From: a virus
IMG/VR virus record: IMGVR_UViG_3300032288_002769
Location: 1-50,421 of that record
Length of the DNA stretch: 50,421 nucleotides
Direction: 5' to 3' (one strand)
In this document: piece after piece, positions 32,377 to 41,800 of the stretch
Layout: the number at the start of each line of letters is the position of its first letter
Numbering within the stretch: the first letter of the stretch is position 1
Program-made: the position numbers and the translations under genes
The notes under the pieces: model-generated
Seen by the model: only the letters and a program-made list of their open reading frames with translations
What the model was told of the DNA's origin: nothing
The model's database searches: none

Positions 32377-33432
32377 TTATTTATCTAATTTGCCTTCAAG
32401 GTAAGCTACCCTTGAAGATAATTCTTTGACAGCTTCAATTAATAATCCTACAAAATTGTCATAGTAAACTTTCTTCGTGCCATCAACTTCAGTCACTAAT
32501 TCAGGAAGAATTTGTTCAACTTCTTGAGCAATGACACCCATAGATTTAAGACCATTTTCTTTCCATGAGAATGTAACACCACGAAGACTGTTAACTGTAG
32601 CTAATGCATTTGTAACTGTTGCAATATCTGTCTTCAGTTTTTCATCAGATGATGCTGTAAAGTTTGTAGCACCGACAACACCACTTGATGGATTGAAAGT
32701 TAACTTAGAGGTTGCAGTTCCGATAGCAGAAAGAGAGCCAGAGGTTGCAGAAGTAAAGTTGATATAACGAGTAGCATTTGTTGTATTGTCATCTGCGATT
32801 GTTGTAAAAGTTACTGATGTTTCGGATGCGGCAGTTAATCTGCCTGCCGAGTCCACCGAGATTGTAGGAATTTTAGTAGCTGAACCGTAAGTACCTGCTA
32901 CAACTGTGGTAGCAGGAAGTCTAGCAGAAGGCAAAGTACCTGTGGTTAATTTTGAAGCATCAATACCACTTGCTAATTGAGCATTAGAAATAGTACCAGT
33001 TAATTTTGTTGTTGCTACATCAGCAATCTGAGAATCTGAGATTGTTCCTGTTAATTGACTAGTAGCTATAGAAGGTGTCACATTAGCTGCGTAGGTTATT
33101 CGTCCCTTTGTGTCAACAGTAAATGTTGGGATGACTGTAGTACCACCTGCTGAAGTACCACCGTAAGGAGCACCGACCACACCAGTTGTAGTCATCTGTG
33201 TTGATGTAACAGTATCACTTAATAGTTTTGTACCTGCTATGCTGCCAGCAAGTTGAGCATTTGTGATTGTTCCGGTAAGTAAAGATGTAGCAATAGAAGG
33301 TGTAACGCTAGATGCTGTGGTAATTCTACCAGTAGAATCAACCGTAAATGTTGATATGGTTGTCGTACTACCATATGAGGTTGCACTTACGCCGGTGTCC
33401 GAAAGTGTCGATGATTTAACTTTTGTTGTCAT
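32377..33432 (-). CDS. Short tail fibre with S74 chaperone domain (351 aa)
   Basis: Residues 1-255 are repeats of a beta unit of the form YGSTTTISTFTVDSTGRITT, alternating with TGTI.NAQLA segments, a pattern typical of triple-beta fibre shafts. The C-terminal 93 residues (from 259) are an S74-type intramolecular chaperone: SSDEKLKTDI at the start, then GVTFSWKENG, GVIAQEVEQILPELV and a final helix LLIEAVKELSSRVAYLEGK. Ser262 and Lys267, five residues apart, match the Ser-Lys dyad that cuts the chaperone off after trimer folding in endosialidase-type proteins. The mature fibre would then be about 261 aa. An AAGGGAA site precedes the ATG, and AATAAATA lies 25 nt upstream. Confidence 0.9.
   Translation of the reverse strand: MTTKVKSSTLSDTGVSATSYGSTTTISTFTVDSTGRITTASSVTPSIATSLLTGTITNAQLAGSIAGTKLLSDTVTSTQMTTTGVVGAPYGGTSAGGTTVIPTFTVDTKGRITYAANVTPSIATSQLTGTISDSQIADVATTKLTGTISNAQLASGIDASKLTTGTLPSARLPATTVVAGTYGSATKIPTISVDSAGRLTAASETSVTFTTIADDNTTNATRYINFTSATSGSLSAIGTATSKLTFNPSSGVVGATNFTASSDEKLKTDIATVTNALATVNSLRGVTFSWKENGLKSMGVIAQEVEQILPELVTEVDGTKKVYYDNFVGLLIEAVKELSSRVAYLEGKLDK
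32378..32385 (-). promoter_or_regulatory. Candidate late promoter (GATAAATA) before the 110-aa gene
   Basis: GATAAATA on the minus strand, one mismatch from the T4 late octamer, overlaps the last codons of the 351-aa S74 gene. It lies 23 nt upstream of the TTG start of the 110-aa gene. Confidence 0.35.
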
Positions 33433-33456
33433 TATTGAATTCCCTTAATTACCTTT

Positions 33457-33464
33457 TATTTATT
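33457..33464 (-). promoter_or_regulatory. Candidate late promoter before the 351-aa fibre (AATAAATA)
   Basis: AATAAATA on the minus strand in the 45-bp gap between the glycine-rich gene and the S74 fibre, 25 nt from the ATG and upstream of its AAGGGAA ribosome binding site. One base from the T4 late consensus. Confidence 0.4.
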
Positions 33465-33477
33465 TTACCTTTTTGCA

Positions 33478-35037
33478 TCAATATAAAATATGTACGATTC
33501 CGTCAGAATAATATCTTGCGCCCGTAGATATTTGCTCTCTATATCCCATTCCTCTACCTGAATAAACCAATCCTTGATAACTACCGTTTAAAGAAAAGTA
33601 TATGGGTATAGCAGGACCGTATCCATTTATGCCTGGAGCGCCACCCACAGCATATCCGCCGTCCCCGGCACCTTGACCAGCACCTCCAGATGCAGCGGTA
33701 ATATTTGTCCAAGAACCTGTTTGAGATGCTACACTTCCTCCGGTACCGCCGTTGGCATAAGCTTGGCCGCCCCGGCTACCTAAAAAAGATGAACTACCAC
33801 CGCCGCCATTACAAGTAACATCTACTGTTCCATCAGAGGTATAAAACCTACTTTGGCCACCGGATGCTCCAGAAGTAGGACCGTTACTACTTGTAGTTTC
33901 TCCTACATATCTTGGTGATGCTCCAACAACAACATTGTATACTTGTCCTGGCGAAACAGATAAAGTTCCTCGAAAACCAGCACCACCTCCACCACTGCCT
34001 GAGTTGTTTGTAGAGTTGTTTCCTACATAATTTCCTGTTCCTCCGGCAGCTATTACTGTTACTGTAATTTGATACACTCCTTCGGGGACTGTAAATTGAT
34101 AAGTTCCTGCGGTAGGATATTGTTTAACAATGTCATTAAAAGTAACTCTTACACCGCCAGAACCTCCATCTGCTCCGGATCTTGCGTTTTGATTAGAAGT
34201 ATATCCACTAATTGATGGTGGAACACTAGCACCATTTAAAAAACCGGCGCCGCCGCTACCACCATAAGAAGCACCACCTCCAGGTCTTGCCGCACCACCG
34301 CTGGCTATAGCATTAGAACCTCCTGCTCCAGTTGTTGATCCAAGGGCGCCTGAAAAAACTGTTCCGTTTATATCATATCCGCTACCTGAAGCACCGCCAG
34401 CACCATAAGAAACTGTAGATGGATCTGCTGTAACTGCTTGACCGCCACCACCTCCAGAACTCGAAACGATTTTCTGACCAGTGCTAAAAGCGACATAAGA
34501 TTCACTGCCAGATGAACCAGGACTAGCTGTTCCAGAATTTATTGGTCTTCCACCAAGCCCTGCCGAACCAACAACCACAGTGAGAACTTGACCAGCAGTG
34601 ATATTGGTATAATTATTAATATAAGCATATGCTGATGAACCTCCGCCGCCGCCAGCACCTGGACCATATGTTTGTAAACTACCACGCTGACTTACAACAT
34701 AATACGCTCCACCAGCACCACCGCCACCGCCGCCGGCAGCAGAAAGACTAACAGATGCACAACCATCAGGAACAATTACGGAATAAGTTCCTGGTGTTGT
34801 ATACAATACTGTTTTAATTATGGTGGCTGTAGATTTTACGGTACCATAGAAAAAACTTGTTTTGTTTGGTTGTCCAGCAACAGAAGGTATTGCAGCATTT
34901 GGAGTTATATTAGGAACATAAGCGCCGCCCCTGTAATATTCATCCATTCCTATAGGAGCAACACCACCAAACTCATCCTGAATGGTAGATAATCGTAAAT
35001 CTCCAGATACTGGCAACTTACTGTTGTAAGAAGGCAT
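33478..35037 (-). CDS. Glycine-rich adhesin-like protein with IQDEFGG start (519 aa)
   Basis: Residues 1-70 match a widespread phage virion module: PVSGDLRLSTIQDEFGG, APIGMDEYYRGGAYVPN. Two similar domains follow. Each begins with a short beta segment (VLYTTPGTYSVIVPDGCASV at about 78-97, and QYPTAGTYQFTVPEGVYQIT near 310) and continues into Gly-run stretches of about 150-190 residues. The Gly runs suggest polyglycine-II sandwiches like those of gp38-type receptor-binding tips. The end is IPIYFSLNGSYQGLVYSGRG and a Tyr-rich tail. It lies between two S74 fibres and overlaps the 1200-aa gene by 1 nt, so it may be the adhesin of the fibre encoded just upstream. Binding function is inferred. Confidence 0.87.
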   Translation of the reverse strand: MPSYNSKLPVSGDLRLSTIQDEFGGVAPIGMDEYYRGGAYVPNITPNAAIPSVAGQPNKTSFFYGTVKSTATIIKTVLYTTPGTYSVIVPDGCASVSLSAAGGGGGGAGGAYYVVSQRGSLQTYGPGAGGGGGSSAYAYINNYTNITAGQVLTVVVGSAGLGGRPINSGTASPGSSGSESYVAFSTGQKIVSSSGGGGGQAVTADPSTVSYGAGGASGSGYDINGTVFSGALGSTTGAGGSNAIASGGAARPGGGASYGGSGGAGFLNGASVPPSISGYTSNQNARSGADGGSGGVRVTFNDIVKQYPTAGTYQFTVPEGVYQITVTVIAAGGTGNYVGNNSTNNSGSGGGGAGFRGTLSVSPGQVYNVVVGASPRYVGETTSSNGPTSGASGGQSRFYTSDGTVDVTCNGGGGSSSFLGSRGGQAYANGGTGGSVASQTGSWTNITAASGGAGQGAGDGGYAVGGAPGINGYGPAIPIYFSLNGSYQGLVYSGRGMGYREQISTGARYYSDGIVHILY

Positions 35038-38000
35038 TATCTTCTCTTAAGTTCTTCTATTTCCTGCTTTAGTTCCTTTACACCTTCAATTAGAAGAGCA
35101 ATAATTTTCTCATAGCGAACAGCCATATATCCATTATCACGGTGAGTAACAACCTCTGGTAACACCTTCTCAATCTCTTGAGCGATAATACCAACATCTC
35201 TTTCCGTTCTGTCTGGATACATCTCTCTAGCAGTTTCATTCCAATCAAACTTTACACCGTTGATTTGACTAATTTTTTCTAGAGCATTGTCAATAACTTC
35301 AATATTTGTCTTCAATCTTGCATCGGAACTGTAGTAAGCAGTAATGTCATTTGTGGCTCTAATTTCACCTGTAGTACCGGTAGGTACTGTGCCAACGCCT
35401 ATGCTACCAAATTGTACAGAGCTTGTTGTGGCAATTGATTGTGGTAGCGATAGTGTTACAACTCCTGTTGGATTACTTGCAATAATTTGGTTTGTTGTTC
35501 CAACAATACTTGTTTGTGTACCATCAGATACTGTTGTAACTCTACCGTAAGAGTCAACAGTAATGTTAGCGGCAATGTAAGAACCAGCAACCGCACCGCT
35601 GGCCGGTAATCGAGCAGCAGGTAATGTGCCAGATGTGATGTTTGTTGCTGAAGTTGTATCTGTAGTTGCTGAAGTAGCTAAGCCAGTAATCTGCGAAGTA
35701 TTAATGGCGATAGCGACGTTTGCTGCATAAGTCACACGACCTTTAGAGTCAATTTTAATAACAGGAACTTGGCCAGTTGTTCCATCCAAACCACCCCAAG
35801 CAGTAGCCCTTACTGTGACACCGGAATCATCGAGTCTGGCAGTATTCAATGTTCCTGTTGTAATGTTTGTTGCTGAAGTAGTATCTGAAGTTGCTGAAGC
35901 AGCCAGACCAGTAACTTTAGCAGAAGCTAATGATGATATCCATGATGGGTTTGCATAAGAGCCTGTTGAATACAGACCATTAGTAACTGTTCCTGCATTT
36001 CCAGTTATACTACATGTGAATGTATTACCGGTATTAGCAAAAGATTTAACCCATGATGTTGTAGCTAGAGTAGTATCTGAAGTACCTAAACCGGCTGTTG
36101 TTGCACTAACAGTACCAGTAAATGTTGCTCCAGATAATTTGGCTTTACTTGTTTCTAAGTAATCAATAGCTTGTTGAATTGTTGTTCCGTATGTCCCAAG
36201 CGTAGCAGGAATTGTACCACTAACTGAGTAGTTTATGTTATTAGCATATCTAGGATTGTCGATATAACCATCGACTTCAATCATCACGGTATCGCCTGCT
36301 GCACAGCCTGTTCCTAATGTTACACTAATCGCACTTGTTTCAGTATAGTCGGAGTTATATTGTCTAACGCCGTTGATATAAACTCTTAGCTGAGAAGCAC
36401 CAGGAACATATGTGGGTGTTTCAAATAAAGTTTGGCCCAACGAAGCGGTATAAAACAATCTTGAAGTATTGATTGTTGTTCCTGGTGCTGTACCTCCACC
36501 ACCACTTCCTGTTTGTGCTGCCCAATAGTATGTACCTGGTCCACCAGTTGTTAGAACATAACCTGCTGTAGTTCCTGTTGGCAATAGCGTAGTTAATGCA
36601 CCCGCCGCAGAAGTAGCACCAGTACCGCCTTGGGTAAGTGGTAACGCAGCAGTTAATGATAGGCCCGCAAAGGTTGGTGATGCGGTTGTTCTTAAATCTT
36701 GTGGCGTATTAATAGTCAACACATTTGTAGCGCCAGCAACAGTAACACCGTTAGTACTACTATAGGTAATAACACCCCAAACTGGTCTTGCAGTACCTGA
36801 AGTTCCATTAAAAGTATTAGAAGTTAAGTTTGCTGCTGCAAAAGCACCATTAGCTTGTTGGAAAGCAGGACCCGCATAAGTGTCAACATATTGCTTTAGT
36901 TTTGTGTTTGCAGTTTCAACAGTAGTATCAACATAACTCTGCATCTTCGTGTTAGCCACATCAACATAACTCTTCATACTAGTGTTAGCTACATCAACAT
37001 AACTCTGCATCTTCGTGTTAGCCACATCAACATAATTCTTCATGTTGGTATTAGCATTATCGGCGTAGTTTTTAACTACCCAAGTAGAAGACATAACCGA
37101 GTTACTTACTGTTGTTAAACTGGCGCTAATTAAGTTTGCAGTAAGAATTTTAGAGAAAGCACTAGCATTATCTGTACTATCTACATTTCGAATCTGCCAT
37201 TGTTTATTTGTCTCATCCCAACGAATATATGCGTTAGCGCCACTACCCGTAGCTAGAATACCTGATGTGACTCCACGATTAACGCCCAGATATGCATAAC
37301 CTGATGTTACTGGAATAACTGAACTTAGAATGAAGTTGTCTGTATCATACAGAATGTCACCAGAAACAACAAAGTTACTAGCAACAGTCAAGTCACCGGC
37401 AATGTATGCCGAACTATCAAATGTGGCAGCCCCGACCGAATGGAATATTCCACCAATATCTGCCCTATCGGTTGTTCTTAGCGTAGATGAAGATACTGCC
37501 CTGGTTGAATTTAAATTTCCTACATCAACATTACCCGAAACAATCATGTTTGCTGCGGTTACAGTATTCGCTGTATTCAAGTTTCCTGCTGTAGTATTAC
37601 CAACTACAACTAGAGTTTCAGACACATCAATGTTTCTCGCTGAAACAGTATTAGAAGTGATTAAGTTTCCTGCTGTAGTATTACCAACGACCACCATCGT
37701 TCCAGAAATATTAGCATTTCCTGCATGCACCGTATTAGCAGTAATTAAATTTCCTACAGTTGTATTACCTGTCACAATAAGTGTCGATGATATACGGCCG
37801 GTTCCACCTGAGATTGCATTAGCCGTAGTCAAATTGCCTACAGTGGTATTTCCAACAGCAACTAGAGTGCCTGAAATATTGCCGGCACCAGCATGTACTG
37901 TATTAGCGGTAATTAAGTTTCCTACAGTTGTATTGCCTGTTACTGTAAGAGTAGTTCCAACTGAGGCATTGCTTCCGGCAGCTAAGAAAGAACCAAATGA

Positions 38001-38639
38001 ACCAAAAGTTCCTACTGTAAGAGATTGTCCTACTGCTGCTGTTGTGCCTACTGTAAGTGCTGTACCAACATCTGTTGATAAAGCAACTTTAAGAGTTGAA
38101 GATAATCTACCATCAACACCATCAATTGCTGCTACGCTGATTAAATTTCCTGAAGTAGTATTTCCAACAACAGTCAAAGTTTTTCCGATGTAAGCAGTAT
38201 TTGCTACTCCTAAGAAACCTGTGTTTGTTGTTCCAATTACAACGGTATTTGCATTAACAGTTATGTTATTTGTTGTTAGGCTTTTGGTAACTTGAAGATT
38301 TGTATTGACTACAGCACTGTTCGCTACGATAAGTGCATTACCGGGACCGTAAATTGAAACAGCATTTCCTACACCAATATTACCAGTAGTTGTTTCTCTA
38401 GCACCTAAAGCAAGTTCTTTACCTATAGAAACATTGGTAGAAAAAATAGCGGCATTTGAAACTTGAAGTGCGGTTCCGGTTGCAGTGATTGATACATTAC
38501 TGTTTCCAGATATAGTTAAAATACCTGCTGTTTTTTCATAAGTACCAGTTTCAAGAGCGTTGAGTTGGCCAGCAGACAAGTTGGTCTGAATGCGCCATTC
38601 ATCAACTGTATTTGTTCTAGTAATATTAGTGATTGACAT
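35037..38639 (-). CDS. Large tail fibre with S74 chaperone domain (1200 aa)
   Basis: The N-terminus (VDEWRIQTNLSAGQLNALET) appears to be a baseplate attachment segment. Residues about 215-380 contain tandem 28-residue beta repeats (VGNTTVGNLITANTV and variants). Residues about 535-590 hold 11-residue repeats YVDVANTKMQS, suited to a right-handed coiled coil. A domain near 725-790 (FYTASLGQTLFETPTYVPGA, LRVYINGVRQYNSDYTETSA) resembles the collar-type domain of T4 gp10-like proteins. TVDSYGRVT-type shaft repeats lead to the C-terminal 99-residue S74 chaperone: SSDARLKTNI, DVGIIAQEIEKVLPEVV and a helical end. Ser1105 and Lys1110 form the expected self-cleavage dyad. It is the first large fibre after the baseplate genes and is a candidate long tail fibre. 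Confidence 0.92.
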   Translation of the reverse strand: MSITNITRTNTVDEWRIQTNLSAGQLNALETGTYEKTAGILTISGNSNVSITATGTALQVSNAAIFSTNVSIGKELALGARETTTGNIGVGNAVSIYGPGNALIVANSAVVNTNLQVTKSLTTNNITVNANTVVIGTTNTGFLGVANTAYIGKTLTVVGNTTSGNLISVAAIDGVDGRLSSTLKVALSTDVGTALTVGTTAAVGQSLTVGTFGSFGSFLAAGSNASVGTTLTVTGNTTVGNLITANTVHAGAGNISGTLVAVGNTTVGNLTTANAISGGTGRISSTLIVTGNTTVGNLITANTVHAGNANISGTMVVVGNTTAGNLITSNTVSARNIDVSETLVVVGNTTAGNLNTANTVTAANMIVSGNVDVGNLNSTRAVSSSTLRTTDRADIGGIFHSVGAATFDSSAYIAGDLTVASNFVVSGDILYDTDNFILSSVIPVTSGYAYLGVNRGVTSGILATGSGANAYIRWDETNKQWQIRNVDSTDNASAFSKILTANLISASLTTVSNSVMSSTWVVKNYADNANTNMKNYVDVANTKMQSYVDVANTSMKSYVDVANTKMQSYVDTTVETANTKLKQYVDTYAGPAFQQANGAFAAANLTSNTFNGTSGTARPVWGVITYSSTNGVTVAGATNVLTINTPQDLRTTASPTFAGLSLTAALPLTQGGTGATSAAGALTTLLPTGTTAGYVLTTGGPGTYYWAAQTGSGGGGTAPGTTINTSRLFYTASLGQTLFETPTYVPGASQLRVYINGVRQYNSDYTETSAISVTLGTGCAAGDTVMIEVDGYIDNPRYANNINYSVSGTIPATLGTYGTTIQQAIDYLETSKAKLSGATFTGTVSATTAGLGTSDTTLATTSWVKSFANTGNTFTCSITGNAGTVTNGLYSTGSYANPSWISSLASAKVTGLAASATSDTTSATNITTGTLNTARLDDSGVTVRATAWGGLDGTTGQVPVIKIDSKGRVTYAANVAIAINTSQITGLATSATTDTTSATNITSGTLPAARLPASGAVAGSYIAANITVDSYGRVTTVSDGTQTSIVGTTNQIIASNPTGVVTLSLPQSIATTSSVQFGSIGVGTVPTGTTGEIRATNDITAYYSSDARLKTNIEVIDNALEKISQINGVKFDWNETAREMYPDRTERDVGIIAQEIEKVLPEVVTHRDNGYMAVRYEKIIALLIEGVKELKQEIEELKRR
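36927..36969. repeat. 43-bp perfect direct repeat, copy 1
   Basis: Repeats perfectly at 36993-37035, offset 66 bp (two 11-codon units), within the YVDVANT coiled-coil repeats of the 1200-aa fibre. An in-frame gain or loss by slippage would change the rod length. Confidence 0.9.
36993..37035. repeat. 43-bp perfect direct repeat, copy 2
   Basis: Second copy of the 36927-36969 repeat, identical over 43 bases. Confidence 0.9.
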
Positions 38640-38878
38640 TATTCTTTACTCTGTTTCAGCAATAAGTTTAGGAGAGATTTTATTTCCTGCATATCAGAAG
38701 ACAAGCCGTCTACCTTAGTTTTCAATATATTTATTTCATCATTCTTACCAGATAATCTTTCACTAAGTTTTTTTCGTGCCTCATTTTCGACCAACGCTGA
38801 ACGCCCCGTCATCAACAGGGCGTTCGTTTGAGCATCTTTTACGAAGCTAGTGCCTTCTACTTTCAAATACTTCTGCAT
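38639..38878 (-). CDS. Small coiled-coil protein between baseplate and fibre genes
   Basis: A 79-aa protein. The start (MQKYLKVEGTSFVKDAQTNA, then LLMTGRSALVENEARKKL) is followed by a coiled coil over residues 40-76 (NDEINILKTKVDGLSSDMQE and LKSLLNLL-like heptads). The segment with FVKD..TNALL resembles small T4-like phage proteins encoded beside baseplate genes. It overlaps both neighbours by 1 nt (TAATG), implying tight stoichiometric coupling with the 2055-aa baseplate protein and the 1200-aa fibre. It may bridge or cap these two, but there is no direct evidence. An 8-bp inverted repeat lies within it at 38799-38825. Confidence 0.82.
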   Translation of the reverse strand: MQKYLKVEGTSFVKDAQTNALLMTGRSALVENEARKKLSERLSGKNDEINILKTKVDGLSSDMQEIKSLLNLLLKQSKE

Positions 38879-41800
38879 TATTCAGCTGGTACCGCAATTA
38901 TACGAAGGTCTTTAACTTTAGGTATAATTGCTGGATCGGAAGAAGTCATAACTATCTTGATTGCAAAAGTCTTGAAGCTATCATATGTAACACCATTTTC
39001 GGCAACATATTTAACATAATTATCTGTAGCAGATGGACGATACTCATACTCACGGAAAGTTACATTATCTAAAGATGGGGTAGTTGTAGGATTTACACAT
39101 TCCATCTTCATATATGGACGATCTTTAAAATCTGTAGCATCAGTATCTGAAAGAATTTTGTAGAATACTGTTACCTCAGAGATTCCTGGCTTATTAGCTG
39201 ACAAGAATACTCTTAGATCACCGGCATCATAACCATCTGCTAGTCTGATTGGCTTAGTGATATATCGTGCCAAACAAGGTCCGCCAGATGAATCATATTC
39301 ACTATTCAGTACGATGGTTGCTGGAAAATCAGGATGAGTATAGTAAGAGATATCAAAATCATCTAGATAGGTGGCACCACCCGCAGAAACATAAACACCA
39401 GTGACATTGCCTTGTGCATCTACTCTGACATTAGCAGTAGCGCCAGTACCTAAGGTGCTATTGATAGTAATCGTATTTGCTATGTCATAACCTTTACCTG
39501 AAGCAACTATTGTAAAATCTTCTTCATTAATTTCAGCATTGTCAACGAAGTTTTCCCATAAGTTTACATACATGCTTTCAAGTCCAATGATAGGTGTTAC
39601 TGTATCATCGGTAGTTGAAAGTTGTATATTCAAAGTCAAGTCATTTGCATTTTGCAGTTTCTTTCTACGATATCCTACTTGATACAGAATATCATCGGAG
39701 AAGCTATATGTCTGATAAGGAGTAATATTTCTAAATGTAGTTTCTTTATCTCCTAGAATTGTTGTCATAGCAATACTATGAGATACTGAAGTTACTTTAT
39801 CGGAAGGATTAATAATATTTTCTAATAGGCGAAGTTTGTCGTAATTTATTACTGAAGAATGAGTTTCATTTTGGAGTACAAAATTTGCAGGTAATGTTGT
39901 ATCAAACTTACAGCGGTTTAATCTGAACATCAAGTCTTCATTAATAGATGGCACGAATTCAATCGCATTTTGCGATCTGTATAGAGTACCCATATATGGT
40001 TGTTTATCAACAAAGCCATTACCATTTATACTTGTTGCACCTTTTTCCGCAGTCCAAATAACATACTCTGGAGAATTACTTGCTACAATTAGAGAGTGTA
40101 ATCCCGGCTTTAAATAAACAGGGAAGTAGAATTGGAAATTAGTTGCAGTAGTAGAATCACTTAATTTTGGTACATTAGATACATTAACTTCTGATGGATA
40201 TTTTGTAGCAACGGATTCTGGAATCCAGAAATCTGAAGAAGGCACGCCATTAATTGTAGGACGAATTTGAACAGAAACTGGAATGTTTCCAGAATCTTTA
40301 GCCTTAAAGTAAACATCAACATCACTTAAAAACACACCATTTGGATAAACAGCCTCATCAACATAGAATGTCTGTGCCAATGGGTCTTGGCTTCTCCAAG
40401 TGTTTAGAACATTAGTTCCAACTCTTGTGCTATTCACAAGTTGATCGGAAGTTGTTGTTCCAACAATCTTAAAATCCACATCAACATTAAGAACAGTATT
40501 CACTAATTCTGTTTTATTAGCAGTAATACCTTGCGAAACATAAGTTTTGTCTGCATATGAAATTGCATCTGCATCGTAGGTATTATTACTTGATTCTGTG
40601 ACACGGAAGTTTCTTTGACCACTTCTAAATGTGGCTTGTGGCATACAGAAAGCACCACCAACAATACCTAGAGCATTCGAGGTGTTGTCTCCAATACTAT
40701 AGATTACATTACCGTTTGTTGTAGCTGTAGAACTTAATGTAGCAGTTCTTGTTGAACCAACATACCCAGTGATGGTATATTCTTCTCCTAGTCCAGCAAA
40801 AGAAGATGTGGTATGTACAAGTCTAATTTTCTTGCCATTGTAGAAACTATTAACACTAGATGCATCAGAACTTAGAATGATTGAAGAACCGGAAACATAT
40901 CCTGTTGCCGAACGATGGTCATCAATACTTGATACGGTATAGAATTTACCTGTGTCTAGTCCGTAAATATACTTTCCTAGAAGAGGTTTATTTGTTTCAT
41001 TGATAATAGAAACTTTAGCAGTTCCTGGTTCATTAGCTACGACAAATCCGATATCATACGAATTACCACCACTGATTAGGCTTGATAAATTAGCAGCTAG
41101 AGATGCTATAGTATTAGCAGTTAAAACGGGCTCACCAGCAACTAGTGTGGATGTAGTATTTAAACTTACTTGGCTAGGAACAATAACATACTTGTTAACA
41201 TCAGTATCATCAAAGAAACTGTAATATGTACTCTTAGGTCTTAAACCAGAAGACACAAACAGAATCTGTTTAGGTGCCATATATGGTTGAATAGCCAAAT
41301 CTGTAACAAAGGTACCAGTACTAACTTGTGAGGTTGAAGTGGAGATTTGCTTCTGCTGTATCTCTGCTCCTTTTGTCAAATAGGTGTTATCATTCACTGG
41401 TTGCAGTGTTTGGAACCAATTTCCACCTATAGATTGCGTATAAGCAGCACCTGTTTCTTGAACTGTTTTATACCATTTCTGGTCGTAAATTTGAGCAAAA
41501 GGACTATTTCTATCATTTGCCCAAGTTTTATTGGCATCAGAAATATATTTGAATGCACTGTTGATGAAATTGAATGCATTCGAAATACCCTCAGTAGAAT
41601 TCAATACTACTTTGGCAGTAACATTAGTATCAACATCGCCAGAAAATTCTGGGAATAGTTGAGTAGTACCTCTGAAACCTGCATAGTTAGCAACAGTTAA
41701 TGGTGAGAATTTTGTAGCATAAGGTTGACTAGCAAACTCCGTTGATGTATAATTGACCATCATAGCTTTTTTGTCATTAATGCCTTTGATAGCATACGCA

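Noticed and set aside
37330-38193. A 287-aa open reading frame on the plus strand
   Set aside because: It is the antisense of the repeat region of the 1200-aa fibre. Its periodic Val/Pro/Thr-rich sequence mirrors the 28-residue repeats, and it has no plausible ribosome binding site or family resemblance.
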